Below, in pieces: positions 10,822 to 22,007 of a DNA stretch of 64,000 nucleotides. The first letter of the stretch is position 1. Each line of letters opens with the position of its first letter. The notes below the pieces were generated by a model. That model did no database searches. It saw only the letters and a list, made by a program, of their open reading frames with translations, and was not told the DNA's origin. A program made the position numbers and the translations under genes. Source of the stretch: Mesostigma viride (lineage: Eukaryota > Streptophyta > Mesostigmatophyceae > Mesostigmatales > Mesostigmataceae); contig RPFO01000406.1 of assembly GCA_009746045.1 (NCBI GenBank), forward strand, positions 2,756,229 to 2,820,228, written 5' to 3'.

Positions 10822-11072
10822 CCTCGGTGGGACACCCCATTTTCCCCAACTCACCTCGGTGGGACACCCCATTTTCCCCAACTCACCTCGGTGGGACACC
10901 CCAACTCACGTCGGTGGGACACCCCAAGTCACCTCGGTGGGACACCCCATTTTCCTAAACTCAGGTAGGTGGGACATGCATTCACCACGGTGGGACGTCC
11001 CACCTACCTGAGTTTGTCCCAAATACGCTGACTTGGGACGCGTCCCACGGAAGTGGGACAGCCCTGTAGTGC
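10822..11072. mobile_element. pogo-like MITE end with GTGGGAC subterminal array
   Basis: Six or more 31-bp units (CACCTCGGTGGGACACCCCA, then TTTTCCCCAACT) are followed by the palindrome GGTGGGACGTCCCACC, then TTGGGACGCGTCCCA and a terminal GGAAGTGGGACAGCCCTGTA. The same order of array, palindrome and terminus occurs at 60102-61070, where both ends can be seen, so this is one end of that family. The terminus followed by TA is compatible with a Tc1/mariner-pogo-type insertion. Confidence 0.6.
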
Positions 11073-11277
11073 ACCATAGCACCACAGAAGATGGGCTGCC
11101 ACGATCAGCAGTCGCGTGCAGCTCTGGTTCCCCTATCTTGACAGTGCACAGCTTGCAGGAGGGGCATGCCATGGCACCAAGAATGGCCTCAAGATTGTGG
11201 GCATCCACCACCAAACGAGGCATCTCAAATGGCTGGCCACGAGTAGGGGCAGGCGCAGTGTGACGCGAGGTGTATAC

Positions 11278-11644
11278 CTTCAATGATGTGATTTCCTCGC
11301 GATTCCACCTTCTTGGGCGACGGCGGATACATCACTGGTGCCTTCCTTTTCCGCCCAAGTGCTGCTCGACGGAGTAGATTGCGCACCGGCCTCGCAGTAC
11401 CAGGGGTCGATCCCCGCGTTGCTGGTGTTGCTGGGCTGACGCTTGTTGATTCCCTGCTTTTCCTTTTCCCTTTCTGTACGCGCGGCCGACCTGGCTTTTT
11501 CTCTTTGGTCGAGCCGAGAGGGCGCCCCCTGCGTGCAGGCTCAGGCGTTGCTGCTGCCTCAAAATCCTCGCCTAGCCACGCAGCGGCTACCTCCGCAACC
11601 CGCCGCCCCTGCTGCGCCAATTTATTCCTCTTTGCCCTGCCCAT
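11278..11644 (-). CDS. AT-hook protein, first exon
   Basis: ATG at 11644 opens a frame reading MGRAKRNKLAQQGRRVAE. Two AT-hook-like cores follow (ARRGRPLGS around residue 39 and KKPGRPRVQK around residue 49), then a basic Ser/Thr/Pro-rich stretch. The frame reaches a plausible donor, GAAG|GTATAC, at 11278. No downstream exon is identified. Basic, AT-hook-bearing N-termini occur in several transposon proteins, and the exon sits between two arrays of the GTGGGAC family, so it may belong to an autonomous member; that is inference. Confidence 0.35.
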
Positions 11645-12149
11645 TTCTACTGTTTGCGGGAATCGTGATATATTCAATGCACGAAAAATTCTGTTATCTG
11701 TCCGACGTGGGTATGAAGCCCACATACGCGGAATCTGGAAAACGAGGCCGAATAATGTCGTAAATCTCTTTCGGCAGCTCTTTGGCACTCCCGTCTGGCT
11801 CGCTCCACCCAATTATCGCAGCAAACCAGCGATACGCTGCGTAAGTTTCTAAACTTATTATACGAGTCCGTGACCTCCTGGGGAGGGGTTTGATTTCTGC
11901 CGGCCGAGCCGAGAATAATTAGCTTTTCCCGGGACACGATTTGTTCGAGCTCAAATGTGCCTTACAAATGTACCCGTTTTCATTTTTCCACGCTACAATG
12001 GCCTGAACAGCCGCGTCTTCTAGAGCCTGATCGTCAATCACCGCGGCCATCGCACCGTCGTCTTGCACAATTTTTCCGTGCACGTGAAATTTTAGCTTCA
12101 GTTCCGGCGCGAATTTTTGGGCGCCAAAAAATTCGCGCATGTCCCGTCC

Positions 12150-12396
12150 CCTTAAACTGTATGTACATATGTCAAAGATTGCCACATGGCGATTCGCTGC
12201 TGGCAGAGCCTTGGATATATTTACAGAAGTACTAGCACATATATGTACATGTACGTACCTTGCCACTCACCACGGTGGATCACCCCATTTTCCCAAACTC
12301 GCCTAGGTTGAACACCCAAACTCACCTAGGTGGAACACCTAAACTCACCTAGGAGTAACACCCCCATGCTCCTAAACTCGCGTAGGTGGGACATGA
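12150..12396. mobile_element. End of a GTGGGAC-family element, same as 62580-62760 inverted
   Basis: CTGTATGTACATATGTCAAAGATTG..., TTGCCACTCACCACGGTGG and several CACCTAGGTGGAACACC units reappear in reverse order and orientation at about 62600-62760. The usual outer terminus is absent and the sequence passes directly into telomere-like repeats. Confidence 0.6.
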
Positions 12397-12424
12397 CCTA
12401 AACCCTAAACCCTAAACCTTAAAC
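12397..12424. repeat. Interstitial telomere-type repeats (CCCTAAA)n
   Basis: Three to four units of CCTAAAC/CCCTAAA in tandem, the plant and green-algal telomere repeat. The tract is short and internal, so it is an interstitial tract rather than a chromosome end. It abuts a truncated transposon end. Confidence 0.85.
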
Positions 12425-12885
12425 GTTGTGAGGGAGCCTGGAATATGTTGTATTGGCAACCAATTACACACCATAGTTGAGATTTGTCACCGTGAGGGAT
12501 TTCGCCAAAATGGAATTGCTCCTGCTTTTGTTGACGGTGCCCAAAGCTCACACAACACCACATGCACACCAAACACTACATATCCCCTGACCAATTAGAT
12601 CTCAGGATAACTGGATATAAAGCCCTTGCTTATGCTAAGATAGACACCATGTGAGGTGGGCCACATTCTTCCGTATGTCCACTTCAGACTGGCCTTCCAA
12701 GAAAATATCTGCATAGCTGTACTCTTTCAAAGCTTGTTTAAGAATTCGGTTAAGAATACATTCTTTCAGCCAGAACTGCTGAAGAAAAAGCTGCAAAGCA
12801 CGTTTGTTGCCAACCCGATTTGAAGAGTCAACCTGACGTTGCAGTGGCTACGCATGTGCCGGCGAACAAAAAAAAGAACCATTAT
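12425..12885. other. Non-coding stretch, no recognised feature
   Basis: No long frames beyond chance, no tandem array and no terminal repeats were found. Confidence 0.5.
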
Positions 12886-13530
12886 GAGTCTTTCTGGTGA
12901 TGATGACCCCGCAATGGGCGCAATTACAGCCGATACATAAGCTGTAACTTCCCCATTTTGTAAACCAGCCCCTGTACAACCAAGGCCCAAGCAATATCTA
13001 ATGGCTGTCCTTGGGCGGCAAGCATGTCCATGAGTTGCCCTAAGGGGTGAGCTATCACAACCTCACATATGTATATGCATGGAAGGCCACGTATAACTAC
13101 CGTCAAATTCAGGGGGGTCAAGACGCCCGTTTTCATTCTTGGTAGATTGTGCGTTTTGGATTATGTAATATGACCTAGACACCTACCACTTCAAGGTCGA
13201 TGATAAACAACTAGTTGCTGAACAGATTGAGCCATTGGGGTCATTGTTTGGGTCTACTGGTATACCCGTAGTTACACCCAGTACAGCGTAGAGGTGTACC
13301 ATTGTTAAAAAGCAACCAAGGGGGTAGGGGTGGGCATACCACCTACTACTATGGCCACCAACCATGCCATACAACACATTTCCCTTCCACAATGATGGGA
13401 AAACATAGCCGCATCATCACACTGCCCTTATATGGCACCTATACATGTGCAGGTGCCACCTTGTCCAAGCACGCAGGTAACGCGGTACTGTACGGAAACC
13501 CTACGCAAAGCATGCATTCATTCTAGGAAG
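12886..13530 (+). mobile_element. T1-family non-autonomous DNA element, diverged copy
   Basis: Shares, in order, CAGCCGAT...GCTGTAACTT, AATGGCTGTCCTTGGG, GGCAAGCATGTCCATGAGTT and a block with ACTATGGCCACCAACCATGC with the copies at 22786-24471 and 35675-36698. It is diverged and its ends are eroded. There is no coding capacity. Confidence 0.6.
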
Positions 13531-13882
13531 CAATCACCAACAAACTAGTGATGTTAAGCCTATTTCAGCTTTCCCCAGCTACAGAGGGAGAATCTCGTTC
13601 CTTTCGCTTCTATTAGCTGTAATGCTGATCTTCCACCCCATGTCAGCACCTCTGCTGCTGAATAGATGGTGGTACAGGTGCACCCTGTGCATCTAGAGCA
13701 GGTGGCTCTTACATCCCGCACTTGCAGGTTGTTGCTTCGAATGTATTAAGAACCGTATCACCCCCTGTCAGGGATATGTGTTCCATTTGCTCCCAACGGA
13801 GGCATGGTATAATTTAATTTGACATTTTTAAATGTCTCTTCTGGTGATCATACATTTGTTCCCACCACCCACACGTGTGCAG
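13531..13882. other. Intron or 5' sequence upstream of the LRR cap exon
   Basis: Contains no recognised exon. A signal-peptide exon for the LRR gene would be expected upstream, but I could not identify it with confidence. The acceptor at the right end is CCCACACGTGTGCAG. Confidence 0.5.
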
Positions 13883-14036
13883 CAACGGACCGAAGCGCGC
13901 TGCAAGCTATCTTCTCCGGATTTGAAAATCCCTACGATTTCCTCAATTGGGTTGATCCCGTACCTACCTGCGATTTTATCTTTGTCACATGCAACCCAGC
14001 CCGAGACCGCGTCATCGCCATAGACCTTCCAGATGG
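13883..14036 (+). CDS. LRR receptor-like gene, exon a: LRR N-terminal cap
   Basis: Bounded by an acceptor (GTGTGCAG|CAACGG) and a donor (GATGG|GTAAGT). It encodes DRSALQAIFSGF, then NPYDFLNWV, then CDFIFVTCNP, and ends in DRVIAIDLPDG. This is the plant LRRNT pattern: a leading D-x-x-AL helix, a W, two cysteines around a G-V-T-C-like strand, and an R-V-x-x-(I/L)DL strand. The exon ends two bases into a codon, which is completed by the next exon at 29437. The intron that follows is 15.4 kb and holds a CACTA element with three further elements nested in it. The protein is presumably secreted or membrane-anchored and perceives a ligand through its LRRs; function beyond that is inferred from the family. 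The kinase or transmembrane end is outside the window. Confidence 0.7.
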
Positions 14037-14277
14037 GTAAGTCCTTTCCAGATTGCTATGTTTGCTCTTTCCCTGAGTTAACTCAACCATTTTGTATGGA
14101 GACCCTAGAGCTAAATAAATATTCATCCTGCATACGTGAACCAAGCCTTGCGGTGGTGCTGGTGGTGGTGGTCAAGAGGTGGGGAGGGGGGAAGGGGAGG
14201 TGTGTGTGTGGGGGGGCAAGTAAACAGGCAAGTAGGCAGGCAAGTAGACAGGCAGGGATTGATGGAGGTCATGAGCG

Positions 14278-14534
14278 GCAGGGAGGGAGGGAGGGAGGGA
14301 GGGAGGGAGGGAGGGAGGTCCAAGGAGGTAGGTAGGTAGCTAGGGAGGGAGGGAGGGAGGGAGGGAGGGAGGGAGGGAGGGAGGGAGGGAGGGAGGGAGG
14401 GAGGGAGGGAGGGAGGGAGGGAGGGAGGGAGGGAGGGAGGGAGGGAGGGAGGGAGGGAGGGAGGGAGGGAGGGAGGGAGGGAGGGAGGGAGGGAGGGAGG
14501 GAGGGAGGGAGGGAGGGAGGGAGGGAGGGAGGGA
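14278..14534. repeat. (GGGA)n microsatellite, left part
   Basis: Nearly pure tetranucleotide repeat, interrupted at 14318-14341 by a short AGGTAGGTAGCTAG stretch. It stops exactly where the CACTA element begins, and resumes at 28349 on the other side. Confidence 0.95.
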
Positions 14535-14574
14535 CACTAGTAACTTGGCTCCTGATATTGTCAGTTTTTCACTT

Positions 14575-14830
14575 TTTTTGCACCTGATAAACGCTGATAA
14601 ACGCTGATAAACACTGATAAACGCCTGATAAAATCCTGATAAACGCCTGATAATGGCCTGATAATGGCTTTTTTTTTACTGATAAAACTGATAAAAAAAG
14701 GCACAGTTTTGACTTTTTTTTTCTGATAAAGAAGGGGTGATAAATTATCAGAAAAAATCACGAGCACTCAGGGGTGATGAATTATCAGAAAAATCAGGAG
14801 CACTCAGGGGTGATAAATTATCAGCTTTAT
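14575..14830 (+). repeat. CACTA left subterminal repeats
   Basis: More than a dozen copies of a (C/G)TGATAAA(C) motif in direct orientation, some as GATAATGG, plus a few inverted TTATCAG copies. They mirror the array at the right end. Confidence 0.85.
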
Positions 14831-16839
14831 GAGGACCATGATGAACCTAAAAAAACTGATAAAACTGGGCACAAATCATCAGGTTTATCAGCTTTGTTCA
14901 AACAACTCTGCGGTGATCAATGATCATCTTTATCAAGAGCCACGTAAATATAGCATGCAATATATCGTCGAGAGTCATTACCATGCAATATTAAGTGACA
15001 GAAATATATATAGTAGCATCAGTTATGTCACGAGCAAAAGATCTGAACATCCGTCTGATCTTTTCAACATCATCTTCTTGAGCATCCAGCGGCCATGCAC
15101 TCCTTTCTTGCTTTTCCACTTCAGCCTTCCTGCAATGAAAGAAGGGATTAACTCGTCGTCTGTCCCAACTCAGTCCTCACAGGAGGACTGAGTTGACAAT
15201 TTTCAACCGCGTGTAGCGACTAGGTGGGGGGTCCATCCCAAATGTTTTGATGTGGATCGGGGGTGTACTAGATGTCATTTTGTTGGCAAAAATACTGCAT
15301 ATGTGAAAACTTGACCCGAACACCTGAAAATTACGCGGATGTTGGGCACCCCTCGCGAATTTGCATTTTTCGGGATAAGAACGAGTGGGAAAAATTCAAT
15401 CAAATCCTGGTGCATGAAGAAAAAATATGGGCATGTAAACAATATAGTTCTTGAAACGTGGCAAAAAACTGGGCTCGATTTGGCCACTGCAACTGCCTGA
15501 AACATATAAAAAACTCTCAGTCCTCAGGAGAGGAATGGGGCTTTTGCTAACTTTGCTAGCATGTAAGTGCGGTCATACTACACACCACCGTGGCCACCAA
15601 CCATCCCAATCAACTCATTTCCCTTCAAGCATTACAGGACAACACACTTGCATCATCATACTTCAGGTATATCATACCTATCATGTAGTGAGAGCCTACT
15701 ATGCATGCATGTAGGGAATGGGCTTGGATACCTACCAACAAAGGGTTATGTTATAAGTGTCAACCACCAAAATAATGGGTAGGTTAAGCATATTTCCATT
15801 GTTTCTAACAACAATAGATATGGCTATAACTGTTTTTCCTTGCCATGATGTGGCCAACATAGTTGCTGGCACATGATGGCAGTGGTTTGTCACCAAGACT
15901 TATCACTCACCCGTATAAGCTTGAATGCACCCTTGACGCAGCCCGTGGCCACACAATCATGCAGTATGAACGTAGCAAAAGAATAACTAACAACTATGAA
16001 GGTGTTTAAACCTGCACAGCTCCTAAAACCCTGCACAACTACACTGGGTTAAGGCAAATGCCTGATAACATCATCTGAAAAGGGGGTTTTAGAGAGGGGC
16101 AGGCAACGGTCAAGATAGAGCATCAAGACTTGAACCTGACAACGCCTCGCAAGCTTAAACTCATGTACGAACATCAAGAAACGAAGAGGCAACGATTATC
16201 CGGCTTTACCTGGCACGGCTGGCGTTACCTTGGCCCAGGCGGTGCCCGCAAAAGTGGCACTTTGCGGCACATAGACCATGACGTGACAGAATGGTCGAAA
16301 TCATCAAATCTATACTGTCACTTAATTTATTCTAATACAGTGCATGTTAAAATGTAGAAAGAAACCTATCAGCCATTGAAGTTGCGCCGGAAAGCAAGCG
16401 CAGTCATCACTTCCGTCGACCTGCCTTATCGCAGTTTTTTCCAGCAAGAACAGTGCCGACACCGGGTAAATCGCATCCCCGCAAGCTAAAAATGGATTTT
16501 TATCATCTTTATGGCATTTTAAATCTATTTCCTGAGTTTGGACAGCTAACTCGTCCGCAAACGTAAACTGCATGCATGGGCGCAAGCCGCCATGGCTAGG
16601 TCGTGCATCTCCAGAACTCACGTTTCACAGGAAAAAGTACCCTTACCACCTGTACTTTGACCGCACATTTAGCCGCTCATACCAAATCCAAAAAAATCCC
16701 AAAAATATGCCCAAGAAAGATCTTTTCACGTAGTATTTGAATAAATTTTGAGAGAATTTTTTTGTCAAACATTCTGACCGGGGCGAATTTTCTACGAAAC
16801 CCAAAAACTCGGTCCTCTAGCCCCTAAATGGGCAGAAAT

Positions 16840-17617
16840 TGTTGGGGATCATATACCCACCTGCCCACACTATATTCCAGCCTGACTTTATTCTTCTTTG
16901 TTTTACTTCACAAGGGCTGAGAATTTGATAGATTTGATAAGTTAGATGAATTGCTCTCAATGAGCTGATCAATGTTCATGTGCCATAGTCCTATATTTGG
17001 CCATAGATCTCTTGTACCTGAGTTGGTCTAGTAGCATCACTTCCATGCTTGACAAGTGGTGTACTTCTTTGGTAGACAAGTGTCCATTCCATGAGCTGAC
17101 ATGTGTTGGAAGCTCATAGTGACAAGTGTTGCATTCCATTGACTGACAAGTGGATAGACTCATTGGATTACACTTGTCATTCCAAGTAGAAACCATGTGT
17201 CACTTTATTAAGCATTAGATGTGGCACATTGTTCAGAGGACATTTGGCAATCAACTGTCATGCCAGCTCATTAGAACCTTTCTAGAATGACCTTGGAATG
17301 TTCTAGGAATATACCAGGAATATTCCTGGAATATACTGAGAATATGCTGGGAATATGCTTAGATGTTTCTACAAGCTTCTATGATGACATCAGCATCTGA
17401 TGTCATCCTTCCTAGCTAGAAAGGTATAAAAAGAAACTGGCTCCTAAGGCCAGGTACCTCTTTTCCTAACCTCTCAGCCTAAGAAATAAAACTCTTTTTC
17501 TGGTCTCTCTTCCATTGTCTTCAAGCTCAGTCTTTCATCACCTGCAAGGTGCAAGGGTAACAAGGCCAAGCACAAGGCATTGTGTAAAACCCATTAGTTT
17601 CCTCTACCTTTCCAACA
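16840..17617 (+). repeat. Copia 5' LTR, 778 bp
   Basis: Begins TGTTGGGGATCATA and ends CTTTCCAACA, with the canonical TG...CA ends. It appears identical to the 3' copy at 22008-22785 by eye. It contains a promoter-like TATAAAAAG at ~17425 and an AATAAA signal at ~17483, marking the probable transcript start and polyadenylation region. It is preceded by the target duplication GAAAT (16835-16839). Confidence 0.93.
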
Positions 17618-17630
17618 TGGTATCGGAGGA
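17618..17630 (+). promoter_or_regulatory. Copia primer-binding site
   Basis: TGGTATCGGAGGA follows the 5' LTR immediately. It resembles the TGGTATCAGAGC site used by plant Copia elements with initiator methionine tRNA. Confidence 0.8.
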
Positions 17631-17636
17631 ATCTTC

Positions 17637-20153
17637 ATGAGCTCCAAGAAGACCACCAAGAAACCCAGCCCAGCTACAAGCTCCATGGCAAGCGACGTCG
17701 ACTACACTCCTATGCTGAATGTGTGCTCCAAGATGGTGCTGAAATTCGATGGCACAAGCCTACGTGGCTGGGAGGAGACCAAGACATCTCTTGAGGGTTT
17801 CTGTTCCTTCTATGAGGTTAAGGACGTCCTGCTGGGCACCAGGCAGGACCGCAAGGCTGACCAAGCTGTTGGCCTTGTCATCTCAGCTGCACTTGTGGGA
17901 GAAGCGAGGCGCATCCTATCGCTCGTGCCAGACCAATCTGGCAGCAAGCTCTACAAGACGCTGAGGGAGGTCTACGAGCAACAAAAGCTCACCAAGAGTC
18001 ACCGCATGGACCTCAGGATTCAGCTTCACCGGCTGCAAATGAAGCCTGGGGAGACCATGGGGCAGTATATCCTACGTGGATTGCTGCTGCTGGCGGACTA
18101 CCGTGCGGTGGGAGGCGTCATGAGCGACCAAGATTTTGCGGCTATCCTCAAGAGCGGCCTGCCTGACCGATATCGCCCTGCCCTGATTTCAGCGCACTTC
18201 AAAGAGGAGGACAGCTTGGAGGAGGTCAAGGCTGCGCTGCTGGAGGCGGAGGACATGCTGCTGGGAGGACGGCCTTCTCAAGCTACCAAGGAGGAGCCAG
18301 CCCAAGGTCAAGCTTTCCACACTGCCAACAAGGGTGGTGAGAGGAAGCACTGCGCCTACTGCAACAGGAGTGGGCATGCGGAGACCCAGTGCTGGCAAAA
18401 GAACTCCCAGCTCAAGCCACGAAGCAAGAACCAAGGACGGCGGGGCAACCAGCGCAGGAGGGGCAACCAAGCGACCAAGAAGGAGACCTCACCTGGCGGA
18501 AGCGTGGCCAACAACACCCAGGAGGCCGCGGAGCTGCCGGAGGGCTTCGTCTTCACCACCATCGCCGAGTCGGCGCCGTCGCAGGAGGCTGCTGCACTCA
18601 CGCAGTATAGCCCCAAGCCCCCTGCCTGGGTTCTGGACTCCGCTGCAAGCAGCCACATGTCCCCATGCCGCACTGACTTTGTGTCCCTCACCCCCACCAC
18701 TAGGAACATCGTCGGATCAGGAGGACGTCTTCGCGCGACGGGAGTGGGCACGATTCGGCTCAAACTGCCCAACCAGCATGTGCACCTGAATGGTGCGCTC
18801 TTCGTGCCCGGCTTGAGCGCCCGACTGCTATCAGCTGGGCAGCTCGCCAAGGACGGCCACAAAGTCGACCTCACCGAGCAGACAGTGGTGCTGGACAACG
18901 AGACGCACAAGATTGCGCTGCAGAACAACATCTACGTGTTACCTGCGGAGCGCGACGAGGCGGCAATGGCTGCCACGGCCATCGAGCGGCCGGCGAGCCT
19001 GCTCTGGCACTGGCGTCTTGGGCATGCTGGCGAAGATCGGATCAAGAGGCTGGCCGCCATTCCGGAGTCTAACCTTTTTTCGAGGCGCCTGTCATCGCCT
19101 GGCTGCCCATCCTGCCCTGCTGGCTTCATCAAGAGGCGCTCATTTTCGCCTGGACAGCTCCGATCGACTGTTCCCCGAGCCAAGCTTCACAGCGACATTC
19201 TCGGGCCGATGCAGCCAGCAATTGGAGGCGCCCGCTACATGCTCGGCTTCACCGACGATGCTACCCGCTGGCGATGGTGCTTTCCGCTTCGACACAAGGA
19301 CGAGGCTGTTGACGCCCTACAGCAGCTGCTCGCGCGCGAAATTCGCCCCTTCTACAACGGTTCGATTCTTCTCCGGACCGACAACGACGCAGTCTTCACT
19401 GGGCAGGCGTGGCGGGCCGTCTGCGCTGAACACCGAGTGCACCAGGAGTTCTCCAGCCCCTACACTCCTGAGCAGAACGGAGTGGCGGAGCGGCTGTGGG
19501 GTCTGGCCATGGGCATGACACTGGCAATGCTCACGCATGCCGGTTTGCCCAAAGGATTCTGGGCACTAGCCTTCAATTGCGCGGTTTATATACTTAACCG
19601 CCTGCCGTCTAGCTCGAATCCTGGAGGTGCCACGCCACACTTCCTGCTCACCGGTCGCAATGCGGATCTCTCGAATCTTCGAATTTTCGGCTGCCCTGCC
19701 TTCTATCGGGTGGAGGGCCCACGTGGCAAGCTGGAGGCCAAGGCTCTGCCTGGAATCTTCGTCGGCTATGATCTGGAATCGCCGGCGTACCTCATTTACC
19801 GTCCAGAATCCAAGGATGTCATTCGCCGCCTGCATGTCACCTTCAATGAGGCCTGGCGCAATGGGGCCATGCCAACTCCTGCGCCGCTTCTGGAAAGTTC
19901 TGCCGCACTGGAGGAAACTTCACCAACTGATCTTCCGGCTGTAGCAGAAGTTCAGCCAAATTCTCTGGCCGAACCTAGCGGACCGGTCACCCGGTCTCAG
20001 GCGAGGTTTCTGGACGCCACCAGAAGGGATATTCCTGAGGAGCTTCGCCACGAGGGAGCGGACGCACCAAGTCTGATGCAGTCAACGTCCCAAGTCCTAG
20101 ACCAGTTCCGGAGGCGCTCGACGGTGCTCCAAACTTTTCACAGCCCGTCCTAA
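17637..20153 (+). CDS. Copia Gag-protease-integrase polyprotein
   Basis: 838 codons from ATG 17637. The Gag domain starts around FDGTSLRGWEETKTSLEGF (residues ~37-55). A CX2CX4HX4C zinc knuckle (CAYCNRSGHAETQC) is at 239-252, the protease active site (WVLDSAASSHM) has Asp334, and the pre-integrase motif is WHWRLGH near 456-462. The integrase core has Asp520 (LHSDILGPM), Asp582 (RTDNDAVF) and Glu618 (EQNGVAERLWG), giving the D,D35E spacing. The order PR-IN upstream of RT is the Copia order. The frame closes at 20153, and the RT frame is already open beside it, so a single-base shift (about 20030-20100) separates the two halves. With identical LTRs, that shift is either very recent or a sequencing indel. 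Confidence 0.93.
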   Translation: MSSKKTTKKPSPATSSMASDVDYTPMLNVCSKMVLKFDGTSLRGWEETKTSLEGFCSFYEVKDVLLGTRQDRKADQAVGLVISAALVGEARRILSLVPDQSGSKLYKTLREVYEQQKLTKSHRMDLRIQLHRLQMKPGETMGQYILRGLLLLADYRAVGGVMSDQDFAAILKSGLPDRYRPALISAHFKEEDSLEEVKAALLEAEDMLLGGRPSQATKEEPAQGQAFHTANKGGERKHCAYCNRSGHAETQCWQKNSQLKPRSKNQGRRGNQRRRGNQATKKETSPGGSVANNTQEAAELPEGFVFTTIAESAPSQEAAALTQYSPKPPAWVLDSAASSHMSPCRTDFVSLTPTTRNIVGSGGRLRATGVGTIRLKLPNQHVHLNGALFVPGLSARLLSAGQLAKDGHKVDLTEQTVVLDNETHKIALQNNIYVLPAERDEAAMAATAIERPASLLWHWRLGHAGEDRIKRLAAIPESNLFSRRLSSPGCPSCPAGFIKRRSFSPGQLRSTVPRAKLHSDILGPMQPAIGGARYMLGFTDDATRWRWCFPLRHKDEAVDALQQLLAREIRPFYNGSILLRTDNDAVFTGQAWRAVCAEHRVHQEFSSPYTPEQNGVAERLWGLAMGMTLAMLTHAGLPKGFWALAFNCAVYILNRLPSSSNPGGATPHFLLTGRNADLSNLRIFGCPAFYRVEGPRGKLEAKALPGIFVGYDLESPAYLIYRPESKDVIRRLHVTFNEAWRNGAMPTPAPLLESSAALEETSPTDLPAVAEVQPNSLAEPSGPVTRSQARFLDATRRDIPEELRHEGADAPSLMQSTSQVLDQFRRRSTVLQTFHSPS

Positions 20154-20159
20154 CTACTG

Positions 20160-21979
20160 ACGACGTCTCCCCAAGTGACGCACGGGAGCTGTCTGCTGGT
20201 CCACCGGTCACTGCCACTTCAAGTGCTGCTCGACTGCAAAGTACAATCTCTGCGCTGCGACGTAACCCAGCTGGTAATGTCGCCATGGCAACTGCTGATG
20301 AGCTGATGTTTTGCGGTAGCACCCGTGAACCCCTCGCGATGGAGATTACTACCTATGCTCCCCCTGTCACGGTGTCGCCTAAATGGGCTCGTTTTTTTCC
20401 GCATTACCAGTCAGTTCGTGATCTTTTTGACACAGTGCATTTTACTGGCAGTGACGTTTCCCTTCCCGTCTCCTTTACTGAGGCTAACAACAGTCCAGAG
20501 TGGCGGGCTGCGATGTTGAGCGAAATTAATAGCATTCGTGATCATGCAGTATACTCGCTTGTGAGCCCGCGTACTTTGCCCGCCGGTGCCAAGGTCCTCC
20601 CTTCCCGGTGGGTATTTGCTGTCAAGTCCGACGGCCGTCACAAGGCCAGGTTTGTCGTGAAAGGTTTTGCCCAACGTGAAGGTATCGACTTTAATGAAGT
20701 CTTTTCCCCCACTGTTCGTGCGTCCACCGTGCGACTTGCTCTTGCTTTAGCTGTCACGTCTGGCTTTACTGTCAAGCAGCTCGATGTCCGAACCGCTTTT
20801 CTCTATGCTCCCCTACAGGAGGATGTCTTTGTGCGTCCCCCTACTGGCTTTGAAGAGCGGGATGCCAATGGCGATGTGCTTGTGTGGAAGCTGCACCGCA
20901 GCTTGTATGGCATCAAGCAAGCGCCACGCAATTGGCATAAAACGTTCCGTGCACACCTTCTTTCTGACGGCGCCATCCAAAGCCAAATTGATGCGTGCCT
21001 GTATTACTACCCTTCGTCTCGTGGTTTCGTGTTCGTGCACGTCGATGACATTCTTGCTGCTCATCCTTCCCCTTCCTGGCTGGCATCCTGGTCTCGCCGT
21101 TTGGCTAATACTTTTCAAATCACTGAGTCGGACAATCCCTCTCTTTTCCTCGGTGTTTCCCTTACTATCGACCCTGCGTCTCGTTCCCTTACCATGCACC
21201 AACGGCCCTACATTGAAGCTATTGCTGCCCGTTTTGGGCTTTCTACCCCTCACCCTGTGCACACCCCTATAGTGCCTGGTAGTCCCCGTCGCGAGGGGGG
21301 AATGTGTGATGCCCCAAACCATCAACTCTTTCAGCAGATTGTTGGTGCTCTCATGTACGCCGCGACATGGACGCGCCCAGACATTGCTTTTGCTGTCAAC
21401 CAGCTGGCCCAATGCATGCAGGCACCCACGGAGGGCGACTTGGAGCTGGCCAAGCGAGTGGTGCGCTACCTTGTCCACACCAAGGACTTGGGACTGCGCT
21501 ATGGTGGCCAAGGGGGGCTGGAGGGGTGGACGGATGCCGATTGGGGGAACTGCCCTGAGACACGCAGATCTGTCTCTGGCAATGTAGTGATGTTCAGGGG
21601 GGCCGCAGTCGAGTGGTGCAGCCGCAAGCAGCACGTTACCGCCCTGTCTTCCTGCGAGGCGGAGTACATTGCTGCTAGCAGCGTAACCCAGCTAGTGCTT
21701 CCACTGAGGCACATGTTGGGGGAGCTGGGGCATCCAGTTCAGGGGCCCACGCCTGTCTTCTGCGACAACACAGGCGCCGTGGCACTCGCTCGTGACCCTG
21801 TTCATCCCAAGCGCACGAAGCACATTGACGTGCGTTTCCATTTCATCCGGGAGAAGGTGGAGGGGGGACTCATCGCCATGAAGCATTGTCCTGGGGAGGA
21901 CATGCTTGCTGATCTTCTGACGAAGGCACTTTCACGTGCCAGGTTCACTGCCCTGCGTGGCAAACTCATGTCAACTTAG
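20160..21979 (+). CDS. Copia reverse transcriptase-RNase H
   Basis: Open without an upstream stop from at least 20100; the first ATG is at 20285. Reverse transcriptase motifs are HKARFVVKGFAQREGIDF, QLDVRTAFLYAPL and the catalytic FVHVDDI (Asp-Asp at residues 254-255 counted from 20285). RNase H follows with WTDADWGN, ALSSCEAEYIAA and RTKHIDVRFHFIRE. It ends 20 bp before a polypurine tract (AAGGGGGG, 22000-22007) and the 3' LTR. It should be translated as one polyprotein with the upstream frame; the break is a single frameshift. All expected catalytic residues are present. Confidence 0.93.
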
Positions 21980-21999
21980 TCCTTTGTGTTCAGCTGGCT

Positions 22000-22007
22000 A
22001 AGGGGGG
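22000..22007 (+). promoter_or_regulatory. Copia polypurine tract
   Basis: AAGGGGGG directly precedes the 3' LTR, where plus-strand DNA synthesis is primed. Confidence 0.85.

Noticed and set aside
10512-10968. Pro/Gly-rich ORFs over the fold-back element
   Set aside because: They consist of homopolymer G and C runs.
14340-14537. Pro-Pro-Ser-Leu repeat ORFs in (GGGA)n, also at 28324-28557
   Set aside because: Microsatellite readings.
16969-17196. 75-codon minus-strand ORF duplicated at 22137-22364
   Set aside because: It lies wholly within the Copia LTRs and is antisense to them; the duplication is the LTR pair.
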